Assembly (NCBI GenBank): GCA_947034895.1 | Contig: OX344765.1 | Span: 34,539,001-34,603,000 of the forward strand | From: Rhytidiadelphus loreus | Taxonomy: Eukaryota; Streptophyta; Bryopsida; Hypnales; Hylocomiaceae | DNA: 64,000 nucleotides | Direction: 5' to 3' | Part shown: positions 32,634 to 45,196 of the stretch, one piece after another | How positions within the stretch are numbered: the stretch's first letter is position 1 | How the letters are laid out: the number at the start of each line of letters is the position of its first letter | Position numbers and translations under genes: made by a program | Notes under the pieces: model-generated | The model's input: the letters and a program-made list of their open reading frames with translations, nothing else | The model's database searches: none | Told to the model about the DNA's origin: nothing

Positions 32634-33465
32634 TTTGTTACCAACCCAAAACACACAACTCCGAAGCTCCTCCTCCCCCCACCCTAAACTCGGGAGTCGT
32701 CAAAAAAAAACAGAGCACACAAAGAAAGCGCTCTTCAACGGCAAGGAAACGAAACCAAACTGATATCAACCGCTACTCCTTCCGAAAAAAAACACGCCCT
32801 ACAAAACTGATTTATACGCTACCAAAGGAGCGAACCCCACCCCCCCACCCCTACACGAGGATTTTTAGAAGGTAGGCGAGCAGACACGCAAGAACCGCGT
32901 GCACGCGGTGAGTCTTTTGCCGGTAACTCACACACTCATCAGCTACCTTAGCCTGCGAACACTTTCTTTCTTTCCTTCTTCTTTCTTCTTCTTCTTCCTC
33001 ACTTGTCTGCAAATAAAAAAGGTGGCCACACCCACCCACATGCGAAGACTCCGCCAGCAACGTCAAAGAATGGGAACTTCACGCACACAACAAAAGCGTG
33101 GAACCCCCCCCGCTTCCAACTCAACAACAAGGAAAGGCTGACTGACGACGAAGAAGAGCAGGAGCAGCTTCCGAGGACGCCCTGATGAAAGGCTGATGAA
33201 GCTCTCCACCACCAGAGGGTTGCTTATAAGCAACCTGGAATACCGACTGTTCGGGGTGGCCAGGGTGGCGGGGCCCGCCGTGAGCTGTAATAATCAAAAA
33301 GAAAATATATAGAATCAATGGAAACTGTCCATGTGTTTCAAAAATAAGAAAAAATTAAAAAAATTAAAAAAATTAAGAAGAAAGAAAGGAAGAAAGAAAA
33401 CAGGCGCCTTGGTAGGCAGACGTAGCGCACCGACAACTGGAAACTGTAGACGGCCGCGTAGCCTT
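32634..33465 (-). promoter_or_regulatory. Putative upstream region of the 165-residue ORF
   Basis: It contains a long CT-rich tract on the plus strand (about 32960-33002), purine-rich A/G tracts (33340-33400) and no stable open frame. It would lie upstream of the minus-strand gene. Assignment as promoter is inferred. Confidence 0.25.
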
Positions 33466-33942
33466 TAGGTGCGAATGTGGGGATTGCCATCCCACGGTGG
33501 AGAGCCGTCGATCCCATCTGGAGAGATCAACGGTGGAAAAGGGGGGATGTGGGGACCCACCAGATCCGGCGGCCCGGATTTGAGGGTCAAATTGAGGCGA
33601 GGAAGCTGGGTTAAGTTATTACCGTGGAATTTACCGACGGGGTGGATGGATGGAGGCGTGCGTCCACCGGGTCTCAACCACTTGTGGTTTTGTTTTTTTA
33701 TGCATGACTTTTCGCCAATTGGCTGTAACCAAAAGATGTTGGATGTTTTTAAGTAAAGAATTTTTTTCATTTTGGGGGGTTAAAATAGCCAGATTAATGC
33801 TGTTCTTCAGACCTATAGCTAAAATTTACCTAGTTTTCAACCTAGTTTTGATATAAATATCACCAAGTATCACCCGAGTATCACATGAGTATCGAAGAAA
33901 CAACGGTCTGCTTTAAAATGAAAACAAAACAAAACACGCGCA
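33466..33942. other. Intergenic, GC-richer start, no gene recognised
   Basis: Positions 33470-33680 are GC-rich with partly self-complementary pieces (GATTGCCATCCCACGGTGG, ACCGACGGGGTGG). A 95-codon plus frame and a 101-codon minus frame overlap here. Neither resembles a known family. Confidence 0.25.
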
Positions 33943-34158
33943 GGGAGAATTGACCCCCTCATTGCCCCGGTCAACTTTGGTTTGAAAAAAAAGCCCCCTA
34001 TGATGTGCCAGTTTTTTGGTAATTCTTGCATCTCCATCGAATAATTTGGGGCCTCTGATTGCAAATATGAATTCAGAATTTCAAAAAAAAATTAAGCCTT
34101 GAAAATAAAAAATTCCAGGGTTTGCCCTGGAGGGGCAATGAGGGGGTCAATTCACCCC
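33943..34158. mobile_element. MITE family F copy 2, about 216 bp
   Basis: The termini GAATTGACCCCCTCATTGCC and GGCAATGAGGGGGTCAATTC are perfect inverted repeats over about 20 bp. It shares AAAAAAAAGCCCCCTA and CAGGGTTTGCCC with the copy at 30891. Confidence 0.75.
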
Positions 34159-34179
34159 TGGCCAACAAAACACTGGGTC

Positions 34180-34510
34180 TCCGTCACTGTGCCGTGGATG
34201 AGTGGGAGCGGCTATTTTTGTTGGGAACAAGGGAACGCGAGAGGAGCTGGCAGCCGGGCGTCGTCAGCAGCCCGCGTCAGGGGGGGGAGCAATTAGTCGG
34301 GGCCTCGTTCCCGGCCCACACTCGCCGCTTTGCCGACGGGAGGACGGATCGATGACGCGGACGTCTGTTGACGGTAACGAACGGCGTCGGTTCAGGAAAG
34401 CGGGCCTTCTGGGGCCTTCCACGTGGGTAGCCGCGACGGCACCGCTTCTCCGGGTTAGCACACGTCTTGCCGGCGTCACGCGTCAGCAACTGATTTCCAA
34501 GTGGTAACCG
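34180..34510. other. GC-rich island with G-box and ACGT elements
   Basis: An abrupt GC-rich block in an AT-rich region, with CCACGTGG at 34419-34426, GATGACGCGGACGTC near 34351 and a run of G at 34278-34285. It could be a promoter or a CpG-rich exon. Open frames exist on both strands but none is recognisable. Confidence 0.35.
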
Positions 34511-34558
34511 TGGCAGGTGGGTTTTTTTTTTCTTTATTATTCATTTTTTGCATTTATT

Positions 34559-34931
34559 GGGGGAAATGCAGACAATCCGTCCCTGGAATTATGAGACACT
34601 GGCTTCAGTTACCTCCACTGACAATGGATGAATTGCACAGTCATGAGGATGATAACTCATTTCTTCATCCCAATATGCACATAGTCATCCACAAATGGAG
34701 ATGAAACTGTGGCAGTTTTTATTTTTATTTTTTCTTATTCATTTATTTTTTCATTTTTTGGGGAAAATGCAGACAATCCATCTTCTCCGTCTCTGGAATT
34801 ATGAAAACTCGGTTCAAGTTACCTCCAAGACAATGGATGAATTGCACATGAGGATGATAACTCATTTATTCATCCCAATGTACACATGCACAATCATCCA
34901 AAATGGAGCTGAAACTATGGCAGTTTCTGGG

Positions 34932-35012
<81 letters not shown>

Positions 35013-35210
35013 TTTTTTTTTTTTTCCATTTCTTTGGGCAAAATGCAGACAACCCATCCTTCTCCGTCCCTTGAATTATGAAAACTCTTAACCTCCATAG
35101 AAATGGATGAATTGCACAGTCATGAGGGAGGAGGATGAAAACTCATTTTTCACTTCATCCCAATCTGCATACACACAGACAATCATCCCAAATGGAGCTG
35201 AACAGATTTT
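34559..35210. repeat. Three long tandem units (about 175-280 bp each)
   Basis: Each unit starts near AAATGCAGACAATCC and carries CTGGAATTATGA, CAATGGATGAATTGCACA, TGATAACTCATTT(A/C)TTCATCCCAAT and AAATGGAG(A/C)TGAAACT. Units begin at about 34565, 34767 and 35041. The second is expanded by the microsatellite. Confidence 0.75.
34933..35025. repeat. (ATT)n microsatellite with poly-T tail
   Basis: About 25 uninterrupted ATT triplets are followed by about 15 T. Long isoleucine and leucine frames here are artefacts of the repeat. Confidence 0.95.
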
Positions 35211-35612
35211 GTAGGTAATAAAATTTACCAATTTTTGTGAATGCGGCAAAAGGGGCATATCAGGCTATTTATTAAATATTTGGGTCAAAAACCGAGTAGT
35301 CAAAACCTTGCCTAGAGAATTGGGTCAGTCAGTAGATTGCCCACACTATTTCAAACTTTGGGTTCTGTGGGTGATCCTAACATTCTTCTGAAGTTGCGTC
35401 CCCAACTTACCAAAGAATGTAAAACAAAAGAATCGGTAGATTCTCCTTTGGAACCGGCCGGCCTCCCTCCGGAGATTGAGTTGGCACACTTTCCCTATCA
35501 AATCCACAATTTTTTTACCCAATTCAATTCAAAGGAATGGCCACTCTACAGCTCTGTGTTTTATTTGGGTTGTTTTGTTTTTAAATTCAAAAATTGGTAG
35601 TACGGTGAACAA
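35211..35612. other. Intergenic with one coding-like frame
   Basis: The plus frame 35337-35600 includes a balanced stretch, LRPQLTKECKTKESVD and PLEPAGLPPEIELAHFPY, but lacks an ATG and has no recognisable domain. It may be an exon or transposon remnant, at low confidence. Confidence 0.2.
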
Positions 35613-35903
35613 TAAGGTGTCCACTTCTAAATGCGCCACCAACCCATAACCGCCAACATCACTATGTGTACATCTCCCAAATCAATCATTTACCTATGTG
35701 GAAGGAACGATTTTAGATGACTTGTACGAAGGAAAACTTTGACCTTGTGGAGCTTTTGTTGATGTGGTATCCAAATGTCGTGTTCTCTGGTGTGTTGGAA
35801 CCTCCTTTCATTGGCCAACGGAAAATTATTAAAATCTGACCAATACAGTAATAGTAATTGGGCACAGTAGCTAAAAGTGGCGGTTTGGGGGGTACCCACA
35901 TTA
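35613..35903. mobile_element. MITE family D copy 2
   Basis: The left end is TAAGGTGTCCACTTCTAAAT, and the right end GGTTTGGGGGGTACCCAC is its degraded complement. Interior words CCTATGTGGAAGGAACGATT and TTGGAACCTCCTTTCATTGG match the copies at 13691 and 49377. Confidence 0.7.
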
Positions 35904-37239
35904 TATGGGAAGAGGTGTAGCAGTACACACTACTAACTCCGATTTATCCTATTAGTTCATGTGACATTAATTTACCAAAAGTCACACTTATACATACATA
36001 CATACTGGTAGTAATGCTTGTAAATTTTGTGTGTTGTATGTCACTCAATGTAAGTCACTTGATGGTGAAAATCAAGGTTGTGATACACCATCATGGTATA
36101 AATGGCTTCATTCATTTTGAGTTTGAGTTTCATACTTTGTTCTTATTCATTCTTTGATATTGGATGACAAAAGGAATTTAGGAAGATTCCAAAATGGTAA
36201 AAGGTATTTAAAAAAAATTAAACAGACATTTGGATTTTGTAAATCAAATGGAACATGTTTCATCTTTTTTTTCTCAATGCAACTTTCAAAGTTTGATGAA
36301 CTCACTCACTGTTATCAAATTCCAACCTCTCATTATCTCTTCTTTTATACCTCCAATGTGTGAATAATTGATTAAAAAAATTGAATTCACAGGTGGACAA
36401 CATTTTTGGTACGTAATCGTCTTCGAGGTCTCGTGCTACAGACTGCGGCCATGTTGCCTCAGCTCAGTAACTAGTCAAGAGTGGAAGCTCCCACGAGTGC
36501 AGGTAAAATTTGAAATTGCAGACTGCGGGAACCTGCTCCGACTGTACACAATTTTCCGGCACTTAGCTTGTTCTTGTCTAAATTTGTCTAAACTTGAACC
36601 TTGCTCCACTTCAGGAACAATATCTCAAGATGCCATGCCAGTTCATGAAATCTGATTGAGCTCCTGGCAACTTGTAAGCTTACCAAATTGTCAACATGGT
36701 GGTGACCTTTTTTCGATCGATCTGCAACTAACCATATATTAGTGGCCTACCAGTTTTTACAAATTCCTTTCAGTTGGAGCACCGGTTTGATTCGTCTGGA
36801 ATTGCATGATCCGGCCAATCGACCTTGAAAGCTAGAGCCAAGTCGTCGTTCTTGAACATCATCGGAGCTGGCGGAAATATATTGAAATAATTGGAAATTT
36901 TGGAGGTGCTGGCTGCAGGATGATCGATCAACCCACAGCCGATATTCAACTACAATTATATAATATAATAATCCCAACTACTGAATGTTGAATTCAACTA
37001 CAAGACAACAGAGACGGCATCTCTCGATCTGCTGCAATTGCAGTGCCATGCCAGCGCCCCCCCCCCCCCCGCCCGGCCACTCTGGCTTCCATTCCTAAAA
37101 GAAGCGCAGAATCAAACCCTACGCATGTGCATGTGGCTACATCTGGAAACTACTTTGATTTCTTCCAAGCGGCCGTGCAAGTTGCACGGATTTTAGAGAT
37201 CAAGGAAAGGTGGTGGTGCATGGGTCAGGACGATTTCCA
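35904..37239. other. Intergenic, no gene recognised; poly-C tract
   Basis: Mixed composition from about 36400, with a run of 14 C at about 37057-37070. A 95-codon frame (36368-36655) contains an internal CAG|GTAAAA and could be an exon end, but no family is recognisable. Confidence 0.25.
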
Positions 37240-37390
37240 ACTGTAATAAGGTAAGGTAAGGTAGAGAGAGCCGTAGAACAACAACCCAACGCCGTCAGAC
37301 AGTCACCCTACTCCGACATCTACTTGGACCCCTCCCACCTCCCATTGGCGTCAGTCACCCACCCAATACCACACCCACACCACAATGGTG
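37240..37390 (+). promoter_or_regulatory. Possible 5' leader with ATG abutting a splice donor
   Basis: A C-rich leader (CCCACCTCCCATTGGCGTCA, then CCAATACC and CACACC repeats) ends in ACAATG|GTGAGT with ATG at 37385-37387. Genes with only the start codon in exon 1 are known among plant ribosomal protein genes. No second exon was found in the following kilobases, so this is a weak call. Confidence 0.2.
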
Positions 37391-37879
37391 AGTTTCCATT
37401 GCTTCCCTTCCCTTGGAGGGTCATCAGCAATTGCATTGGAAGGGGGGTTTCGAAAGGTGCATTAGACCTCTAGCTTGGCCTTCAGCTTTCCATTGCAATT
37501 GTAGCTCAAAATCGAACGCCTTGGATTTGTTGGATGGATGGATTGATCAATGAGGGATTCCATCTGACTTGTTACCATTTTACACTCAAACTGTCACTTC
37601 CCTTACTGCATGGGAATGGTGGAAAGCAACTATGGACACATGGAAGCTCAAATGCCAAAGGACAATTCTTTTAAACATGCATGCTCATGTTGTACAATAA
37701 TTGTGTTTGATTGGTTGCTCATCTAAGAAAATATGTGATGTGTGTCATAATCAACTCTATTGATGGTTTGTACAATAGGGCTTTATGCACGTACTAAGGA
37801 GTGTGCAAATGAAGAACTGTGGTTAGTTATGCAAGCACAGTTGCTATTATGTAAGCCTAGGATCTTGATTCTTGAGCCC

Positions 37880-38310
37880 ATGAGCATAGGAGCCTAAGCT
37901 CTTACGTTATAGGCACCTTCCGTAATTGTAGGATGTTTATATTATAGGTTTCTATGTTGTAGGTACTTATGTTACAAGCACCTTCCATGATTATAGGATG
38001 TTTATATTATAGGTTTCTATGTTGTACGTACTTATGTTATAAGCACCTTCCATGATTATGGGATGTTTATATCATAAGTGCCTAATTATATTATAGTTGT
38101 TTATGTTATAGGCACCTAAGTATATTAAAGGTGTCTATGTTGTAAGTACCTTCCATGGTTATAGGATGTTTATATTATAGGTGTCTATGTTATAAGCACC
38201 TTCCATGATTATAGGATGTTTATATTATAGGTGTCTATGTTATAAGCATCTATATTATAGGCACCTTCTATAATTATAGGATGTTTATGTTATAAGTATG
38301 TATGTTAAAG
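37880..38310. repeat. Tandem repeat, TATAGGATGTTTATATTATA units
   Basis: About six imperfect units of roughly 47-66 bp share CACCTTCCATGATTATAGGA and TGTTTATATTATAGGTGTCT. They are AT-rich and non-coding. Confidence 0.8.
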
Positions 38311-39895
38311 ACATCTCCAATTAATAGTTGAAGAGTACTTAATATGTGCCTAGGCTCAAGGCTCATAGGCTTACATTTCTAGGCTCACATACTAGCACCG
38401 TTGGTTATACAAGTAGAGAATTTGCATTGTGAGAGATTTCTCTATACCTTGTTACGCCTTGTTCTTCATCTTTTACTCCAACCACATGATCCACTCTTGA
38501 AAGTGTATAGGCACTCTAAGTTAAAAATTTGTAATCTTCCTAAAAATGATCAACTAAGTTGTTCCAATTGATGCTCTAGGCTTGCTAGGTCTATAGTTGC
38601 TAAAAATGCGAGGGGTGGGAGGTTGGAGGGGTGGTTGAAGGCTTTGGATCTATCCATGTTGCAATGGAAACATGGTAATTGACTCTAATTCAAACTTTAG
38701 AGCTCTAGTGCACTCAACAGAAATGTGCAACAACCCTTTTAGCATCATGAGAAGCAGCACTTGACAAGTAGTATGTGGTATAGTATGGGTCTACCCACGC
38801 TTTTATTATCAATTTAGTTGCAACAAACTTTGCAAAATCATTGGAAATTCATTTCAATATTGCAGAATGTCTTGATTCTTCTTGCAAATGGCTTCTCTCA
38901 AACTTCTCAATCTCTCAAAAATATGTGAGTTGACAAAGAGCTTCTATAAGGTATCTATATTATAGCAAATGTGCTTGACAATAGACATGTTTACCTTAGT
39001 TAAAGACAATTTTTTTTTAATTTCAAATTTTTTGCAGCACAAAATGCGATCTTTTACCAAAGTTTGAAAGCTCATTACACCCATGGACATGGATCCTACA
39101 TGCAAAATGTGGATGGCAACTCGTTTATTCAAAGACAGTATTAATATTCAGATCCCGAGTACGCAACTCTTATATTATGCACTAGGCACATTAGCATTAA
39201 AACGGCTTAGAAGACAACCTTAAGTTTGTAAAAATTATATAAAAAAAAGGATAAAAAAGTTAGGTGAAGACCAGAATTAAATAAAATGAAATGTACAAAA
39301 TGTCAAGTTGTATATTTATGCAACTAAAAACTCACAATATTTATGAAGAACTGAAACATCTATACATAGTTTTTTTAAATCCATGCAAGAAGTTCCCTCC
39401 ACTTAAATTTAAAATTCATTTGCAATGTTTTGTTTTTAATAAAAAAATTCAGAAAGTTGGGTAGCTTGTCCTATAATACATGTATTTGAAACATTCATAT
39501 AATGAAGTTTTTAATTCTATTATTGTCCTCAATGAATATTCATTTCATGTATATAATTACATTTTGGATTCCTTGTTAAAAGGGCTACGAGAATTTTCTA
39601 CATTAAATAAATTATATATATTTTGAGATTGGAATAAAATGCCTTATAACTGATTATAATCAGGACCTTATAATACAAGAGTTGCAAACCTACGATTGAG
39701 ATCACAATATAATATAAAGTTTTTTAATACAATTTAGAGATGAAAATTAATCTTTAGTATATATTATGGTCCACAATAAATGTACAAAAAATGTGTAGTT
39801 AACTAATTGCCAGTTCTCTTTGCACATTAACTTTAAACAACCAGTACAACAACAATGACATTCTTTATTGAACCACATGAAATTACATTAAAAAT
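38311..39895. other. AT-rich intergenic, no gene seen
   Basis: Low-complexity AT-rich DNA without convincing frames on either strand. Confidence 0.4.
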
Positions 39896-40058
39896 TAGGG
39901 AATTTTCTTAAAATGGTGATATTCCATATGTCATTTTCAAACAGCATAGTCTAAACTACAAAAAAGTCATTTAGGACAAGTATAGATTCAGAACATGTAG
40001 TCTAAATCATAAAAGTGCCAAAGTTTGTGGAATGGCACCATTTTAATGAATTTTCCTA
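39896..40058. mobile_element. Stowaway-like MITE, 163 bp
   Basis: The inverted ends are TAGGGAATTTTCTTAAAATG and CATTTTAATGAATTTTCCTA. It shares AAAATGGTGATATTCCA with the element at 42499 (AAAATGGCGGTATTCCA), so both belong to one family with a TA terminus. Confidence 0.7.
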
Positions 40059-40450
40059 TATAAACTCTTATTGAATCATCCAAAATTGAACAAATCAAAA
40101 TTTTCCATGGTTTCTGTTATTAAATTTTCTAGATCTTTGTTGAATCTTATTGGGAGATGAAAGTGAATACTGGATACACTTGAAATGCATTTTGGACACC
40201 TAATGAATAAACTATGAATTTTCAAAGTATGTGTTGAAATAGTCATACTATCCAAAATCAACTTTGAATTTTTATTAATAGAAATTACATATATACATTT
40301 TAGGTAAAGAATTTTAGGGATTGATATTAGACATGGGTTAGAATTAGTCCCAAATTACCTAAGCACCTAAATTTAGGTAGATATACACATTACTATCCAT
40401 TTAACTAATAATTCTCCATAGGCCTCATATGCCAATGGCATACTACTCAG

Positions 40451-40708
40451 TAGATGGGATTCAACTACACTAGAGGGCCGTTTCAGGCTCGTTCTCAAAT
40501 CTGTTCACAATGCAATAAGAGAGCGTCCGAGGTGCTGTATCACAAAAAAAATGCTTTTGAAATGAAGAAATGAAAGTAAATTTTATTTTATTTTCCCCCC
40601 AATGACTTAGCAATCACTCGGCTACGTCAAACTGCTGCGCTAGCGCAGCGCAACGTGTTCCCTGCAGTTGGGAACTGATGGCCCTCCAGATGGGCCAAAT
40701 CCCATCTA
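40451..40708. mobile_element. MITE with TAGATGGGATT termini, about 258 bp
   Basis: TAGATGGGATT at the left and AATCCCATCTA at the right are perfect inverse complements. A second inner inverted pair, GAGGGCC and GGCCCTC, supports the structure. The interior contains GCGCTAGCGCAGCGC, a palindromic GC-rich core unlike its surroundings. Confidence 0.65.
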
Positions 40709-42498
40709 ATGACTACGGTATTGTTTTGAATAGTTTTTTTTACACTTGTTTTTACACTTTAGTGTTAGAAAAATGTTGAAAAGTATGCTGAAAAGAGTCT
40801 CCAAACATGTGTTGAAAAATTTGTCAAAAATTTACTCTTCATTGTGTAAATTTATAACCAATTCCATAAAGGCTTAAGGTTTATAAAATATGAAACAACT
40901 TATGCTTGATTTGTCTTCCTTTTGCCCTTCAAGAAAAATTTACCAAAAATTATTTTGAGAGGTTCATCAACTCAAGAAAAAGATGATCACTGCAAAGAGT
41001 TATACATGCATGGACATCTCATTTCATATAAATATAAAAAAACTTCAATTTTACACATGGAGAAAGGTAGTAAGAACTCCCACCATCAACCATTAGTTCA
41101 CATGAGGTTAAAAATCTAGATCTTGCAATCAATTGTGTAGGGTTAGGCATATGCTAAAAAATATTGCTTCCTTTTGGTTTGCTAGTTTTTTTACACTCTT
41201 TTTTACATTGCTGTAAACACCGTTTTCAACACTATTTTTGTCATCCTTCTCAATATATTATGTTTTACCTTTTTTCAAGCAACACCAATTTTGGGTAATG
41301 TACATAAATACATTTGTGTTCATAAGAAGAATGCTAATTTGCCACTAGCACATGAAGATAGAATGGTAGTTTGCTAGGTGGTAGTGGATAATTTTTTGTG
41401 CCTTTATCTAATAAATGTGTTGCCTAGGGTCAAAAAATATTGAATGAATGACTTTCATAGTTCCCAAAGAATTGAAGAATGCAACTATTCATTTGTAATT
41501 CAAGAATCATTTTTGAGCTAAATATTTTAGCTCACTATTTTAGTGATAGGTCTTGACCTTTTAAATTTAACTCCAACAAGTGAAAGAACTTGCTTATTGA
41601 GATCATGTCCTAGTGGTATACATTGTGTTCTAAAATGTGTGCCAATGATACATGATGGTGGAATCGAGTGTTGGTTGGTACAATCTCGGGTACAGTCAAA
41701 CCTCTCTATATATTACATGTAGGGAGTAGGAGATTTCTAACACATACAACATTATATAACAAATAATATATATTCAACTCATCAACTTTTGGGTGGTTGC
41801 AACAAAAATCAAACAATTTTGGTAGCATTCAGTCAAAACTGCATTTTTTTACGCTTAGTACTATAGGACTATGAAACAAAACAATCTCAACTGTTGATTT
41901 GAAAAATTGACACCTAATAATACTTTTGACAACTTGTAAGTACTAAAAAAAATACTATTTAAAAAATAAGATAGTTTGTCAAAAAAAAATAGATACAACT
42001 AGGTATAAATTAATAATAATTAAAAAATCATGAATAAAAAAAATGAAAAAATTGGTCATTTATAAAGCCTTGATAGTGATCACATTTCTCTAGTATATAG
42101 AAGTTGAAACAATCTTGAATGTTCGGAATGTTGTGCACATGGACCCCTACTTGCTTGCACATGGAGGATAAAAAATAGTATTTTTTTTAAATTTCCTTCG
42201 GTAGGCACGTGCTCGTTTCGTGTAGGAATAGCCCCCAAAAATTTCAAGTGTACATCATATTTTTTGGATATTCTACAGTACTAAAATTCTAAAAAAAACT
42301 TAAACACAAAGTGTGACAAATTAGCTAAATTGAATTTTGATTATAGATTGTTTCTTAAAAAAAAATGAAAAATAAGGAATCTCATGACTTTCAAGTTATC
42401 CATCTCCAATAAAAATTTCAAGTATGTCGGCTTCATTTTCCAAAATTTATAGCCAATGGCAACTCTATCACTCTAGTTGTGACCCAAAATAGTATTGA
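40709..42498. other. AT-rich intergenic, no gene seen
   Basis: AT-rich sequence with many A and T runs. Short frames only (for example 40922-41119), not protein-like. Confidence 0.4.
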
Positions 42499-42657
42499 TA
42501 GTCAATTTTGTTAAAATGGCGGTATTCCAGTATAATGGCACCACATTCCATTAAAATGGCACTTAATTTGTTAGAAAATAACACTACATTCCGGTAAAAT
42601 GGCAAAATGTGTATCAAAAATGGCAAAAAAATGCCGCCATTTTAACAAAATTGACTA
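42499..42657. mobile_element. Stowaway-like MITE, 159 bp, perfect 24-bp TIRs
   Basis: TAGTCAATTTTGTTAAAATG at the left extends to GGCGG and is repeated exactly inverted at the right. TA borders both ends. Inside are several partial repeats of AAAATGGCAC. The element could fold into a near-complete hairpin. Confidence 0.85.
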
Positions 42658-43199
42658 TATTGGTCTTTCTTGCAATCACCCTTTTGAGCTAAACACAATT
42701 ATATGTACTGTAATTTATGAACTTTTAAGTTATTTTAACAAATGGCAAGGTATATTTCCAAAAGATGTTTTGAAGAATTAGTAATGTTTAACCCTTAAAA
42801 TCACACACTAAGCCCTAGCCTCAAGCTTGCATATGAGAGAATCGTTTACAAAAAACGGTTTTATATTTTTGGAGGAATGCCTCAACCTATTGAACCCAAT
42901 TCAATTCAATCGTGAATGTAGCTTGCCAAGCATCACATTGAATATAGGTTGCAAAGTCAAAGCATTATTCACTATTTACTTTTGCATGCCCTGACCCACA
43001 AACTTTAGGCAAATAACTTTGAAGATTGATACCTTGTTTCAAGGAGATTTTTTATTCCCCTTTGGCTTATCCTCTCGGCAAGTAAATGTTGTCGAAGGGT
43101 TAATAACACCTCAACCTTCTGATTTCTCTTTGAGGATCTAAAAAGGGGGGTGAAATTCTATAACATATATGAGATTTTAACTCTTAATTATCTATCTAT

Positions 43200-44900
43200 C
43201 GAGGTAATTAACAAGTAGAGAGGTTCGACTGAAATCAGGTTACGTCTCCGCAACCCGAACTGCAGTCACTCCGAGTAACAAAGCGAACGAACTTACATTG
43301 CTTTGCTTGTCGATCACGATGCGCTTGCATAGTTCCCACGGCGTCGTCGCCTGAATTGAACCAAGTCTGATCCCGAAATCCGTGTTCACGGGTGGGTGCT
43401 CTTGGGAAGTTGATAGTAATAACTGAAGTTGGGAATTAATTACATACAGGCTAGCTAGCCGCCAATGAATTCTACATCCCAGCCTGTAAAAAAAAACGAA
43501 AAGCAGATCACCGACCATTTCGAATTCTACTACTGCAGCTAGCTAGCAAGCGAGCAAGCATATCATAAGTTATTGAATAAAGATATATATGAATGGATCT
43601 TGTCGATCTACTTTGGGCGTTGCGGCATATGATTCTCTCTATCTATCTATCACTCGATCGAAACAGATAGGAATCTGGATACAGTTTCTAACTTCCGATC
43701 CGGCCGAGGACGTGGCGCTTGCTAGCTCTTCAGTTGCTTGCTGGCCGGACCTCCCAAAGCTAGCGCCAAGTGGATCGATATATCGGATCATTCTATGGAA
43801 CTTATTCGTTCGTTGATAATTATATATATTACTATACCCAACTGCATGAAGTCGATGATTGACAGGATCTGCAGCGAGCGATCGAGGGACCAAATGATTA
43901 ATTCGCTCATGGACTGTTCTGACACTTGAAGTTACCTCGATCCGGTCTCAGTCAGCTAAGCTAGAGTAGCGCCAGGCCAGGCGGGGAGGGCCACTTGAGC
44001 CACTCGATCAGAGCTGGTACAGTCAATTCCACAGTGGGATGCGCGGATGCGTGACTCTAATTAAGTTAGACAGCCAAGCGGGATACCACCGACCATGCCA
44101 GCTCGCTCGCTCGAGGGCGCGTACCTGTCTTAATTAATTTAGGGTTGAAAAGCTTTCCCGTCCGGAAAGCTTTGTATATGAATGAATGACACAAGTTTAA
44201 TTTGGTGCCCGAAGGTGTATGGATCGAAATTAATGCTGACATGGGGGACGGTATTTTCGTTTGTTAACTAACGCACGGTTAGCTAGGATTCCGTCGTCTT
44301 TCCCTGTCATGATGAAATGGGGGATCATATATATGACCGACGTGGTCTTGTCAGTACTGTGCTAGCTAGCTCGCGCCAATCTGGTTGCAATCGATTGAAT
44401 ATAATTCATGGAAACAAACTCGGAAGTGAAGCGATGGCCGGGACTGAGTTACGTTTACAAGGCAAATGCAGTTGAATGAACGTACTTGGCACCCAACCGT
44501 CCACTGATTTAGTGAAATGCACCAGGAGTGGCCTGCCTGGGTTGCCGTAACGTACGCTTTGCATTGGTTATGTGTGCGCTTTTCCATTCAATCTCCGTCA
44601 TGTTGATGAGTGAAGGACGTGGTGTGATCAATAATCAGAGGCCTCCAATGAGTGCTTTCGATGAACTGACTGACTGATATGGGATTCGATCATGAAGACG
44701 AAGATGAGGAGAAAAAGGTGTTTTAGAGAGAGATTGGTACGTACCCTCAGGCTGTCCTTCTAGTACGTGAAATGCTTCGAGAGTGTCTGGCTAGCTTTGT
44801 TCAAAGCAAAGCAAGGCATCTCTCCTCTGTGGACGTACTGGTCGGTTCTGTTTCAGGGTCTCCCGCGCGCCTTTAGTCTCTCAATTTAGGTTTAAGAATT
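43200..44900 (-). other. Less AT-rich block with exon-like pieces on the minus strand
   Basis: GC is clearly higher than in the flanks and TAGC/GATC words are frequent. Minus-strand segments bounded by splice-like signals read PDTLEAFHVLEGQPEG (about 44799-44751, before GTACGT), VRYGNPGRPLLVHFTKSVDG (about 44550-44485, before GTACGT) and ATTPWELCKRIVIDKQSN (about 43353-43300, preceded by TTCAG, before GTAAGT). I cannot join them in consistent phase and recognise no family. They may be parts of a gene with further exons, or chance. Confidence 0.25.
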
Positions 44901-45196
44901 TAATGGTTTTGAAAATGTAAAAATCATCGCTAGCTAGCTGAGGATTGTGTCCTACTCTAACCTTTGTCTTACCAATGGAAATTGTCCATGTGCTTCAAGT
45001 TAAAGAAAAAAGAAAATGCTTCGAGAGTGTGTTGTTAACTCTAGGAGAAAAAAAAGGGCCATCATTAAGGATGTCAACCATTCAATTCAAAAAATGATCT
45101 TATTACTGGATGAATAGGTGTATTTTTTTGGAATTCTACATGGGTTTTTCAGACAATTTTAGTCCTTGATGTCCTTCAAACTTTGTTTGGGTCAAT

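Noticed and set aside
34695..35098. Long frames of isoleucine or leucine repeats
   Set aside because: They are translations of the (ATT)n microsatellite and have no other content.
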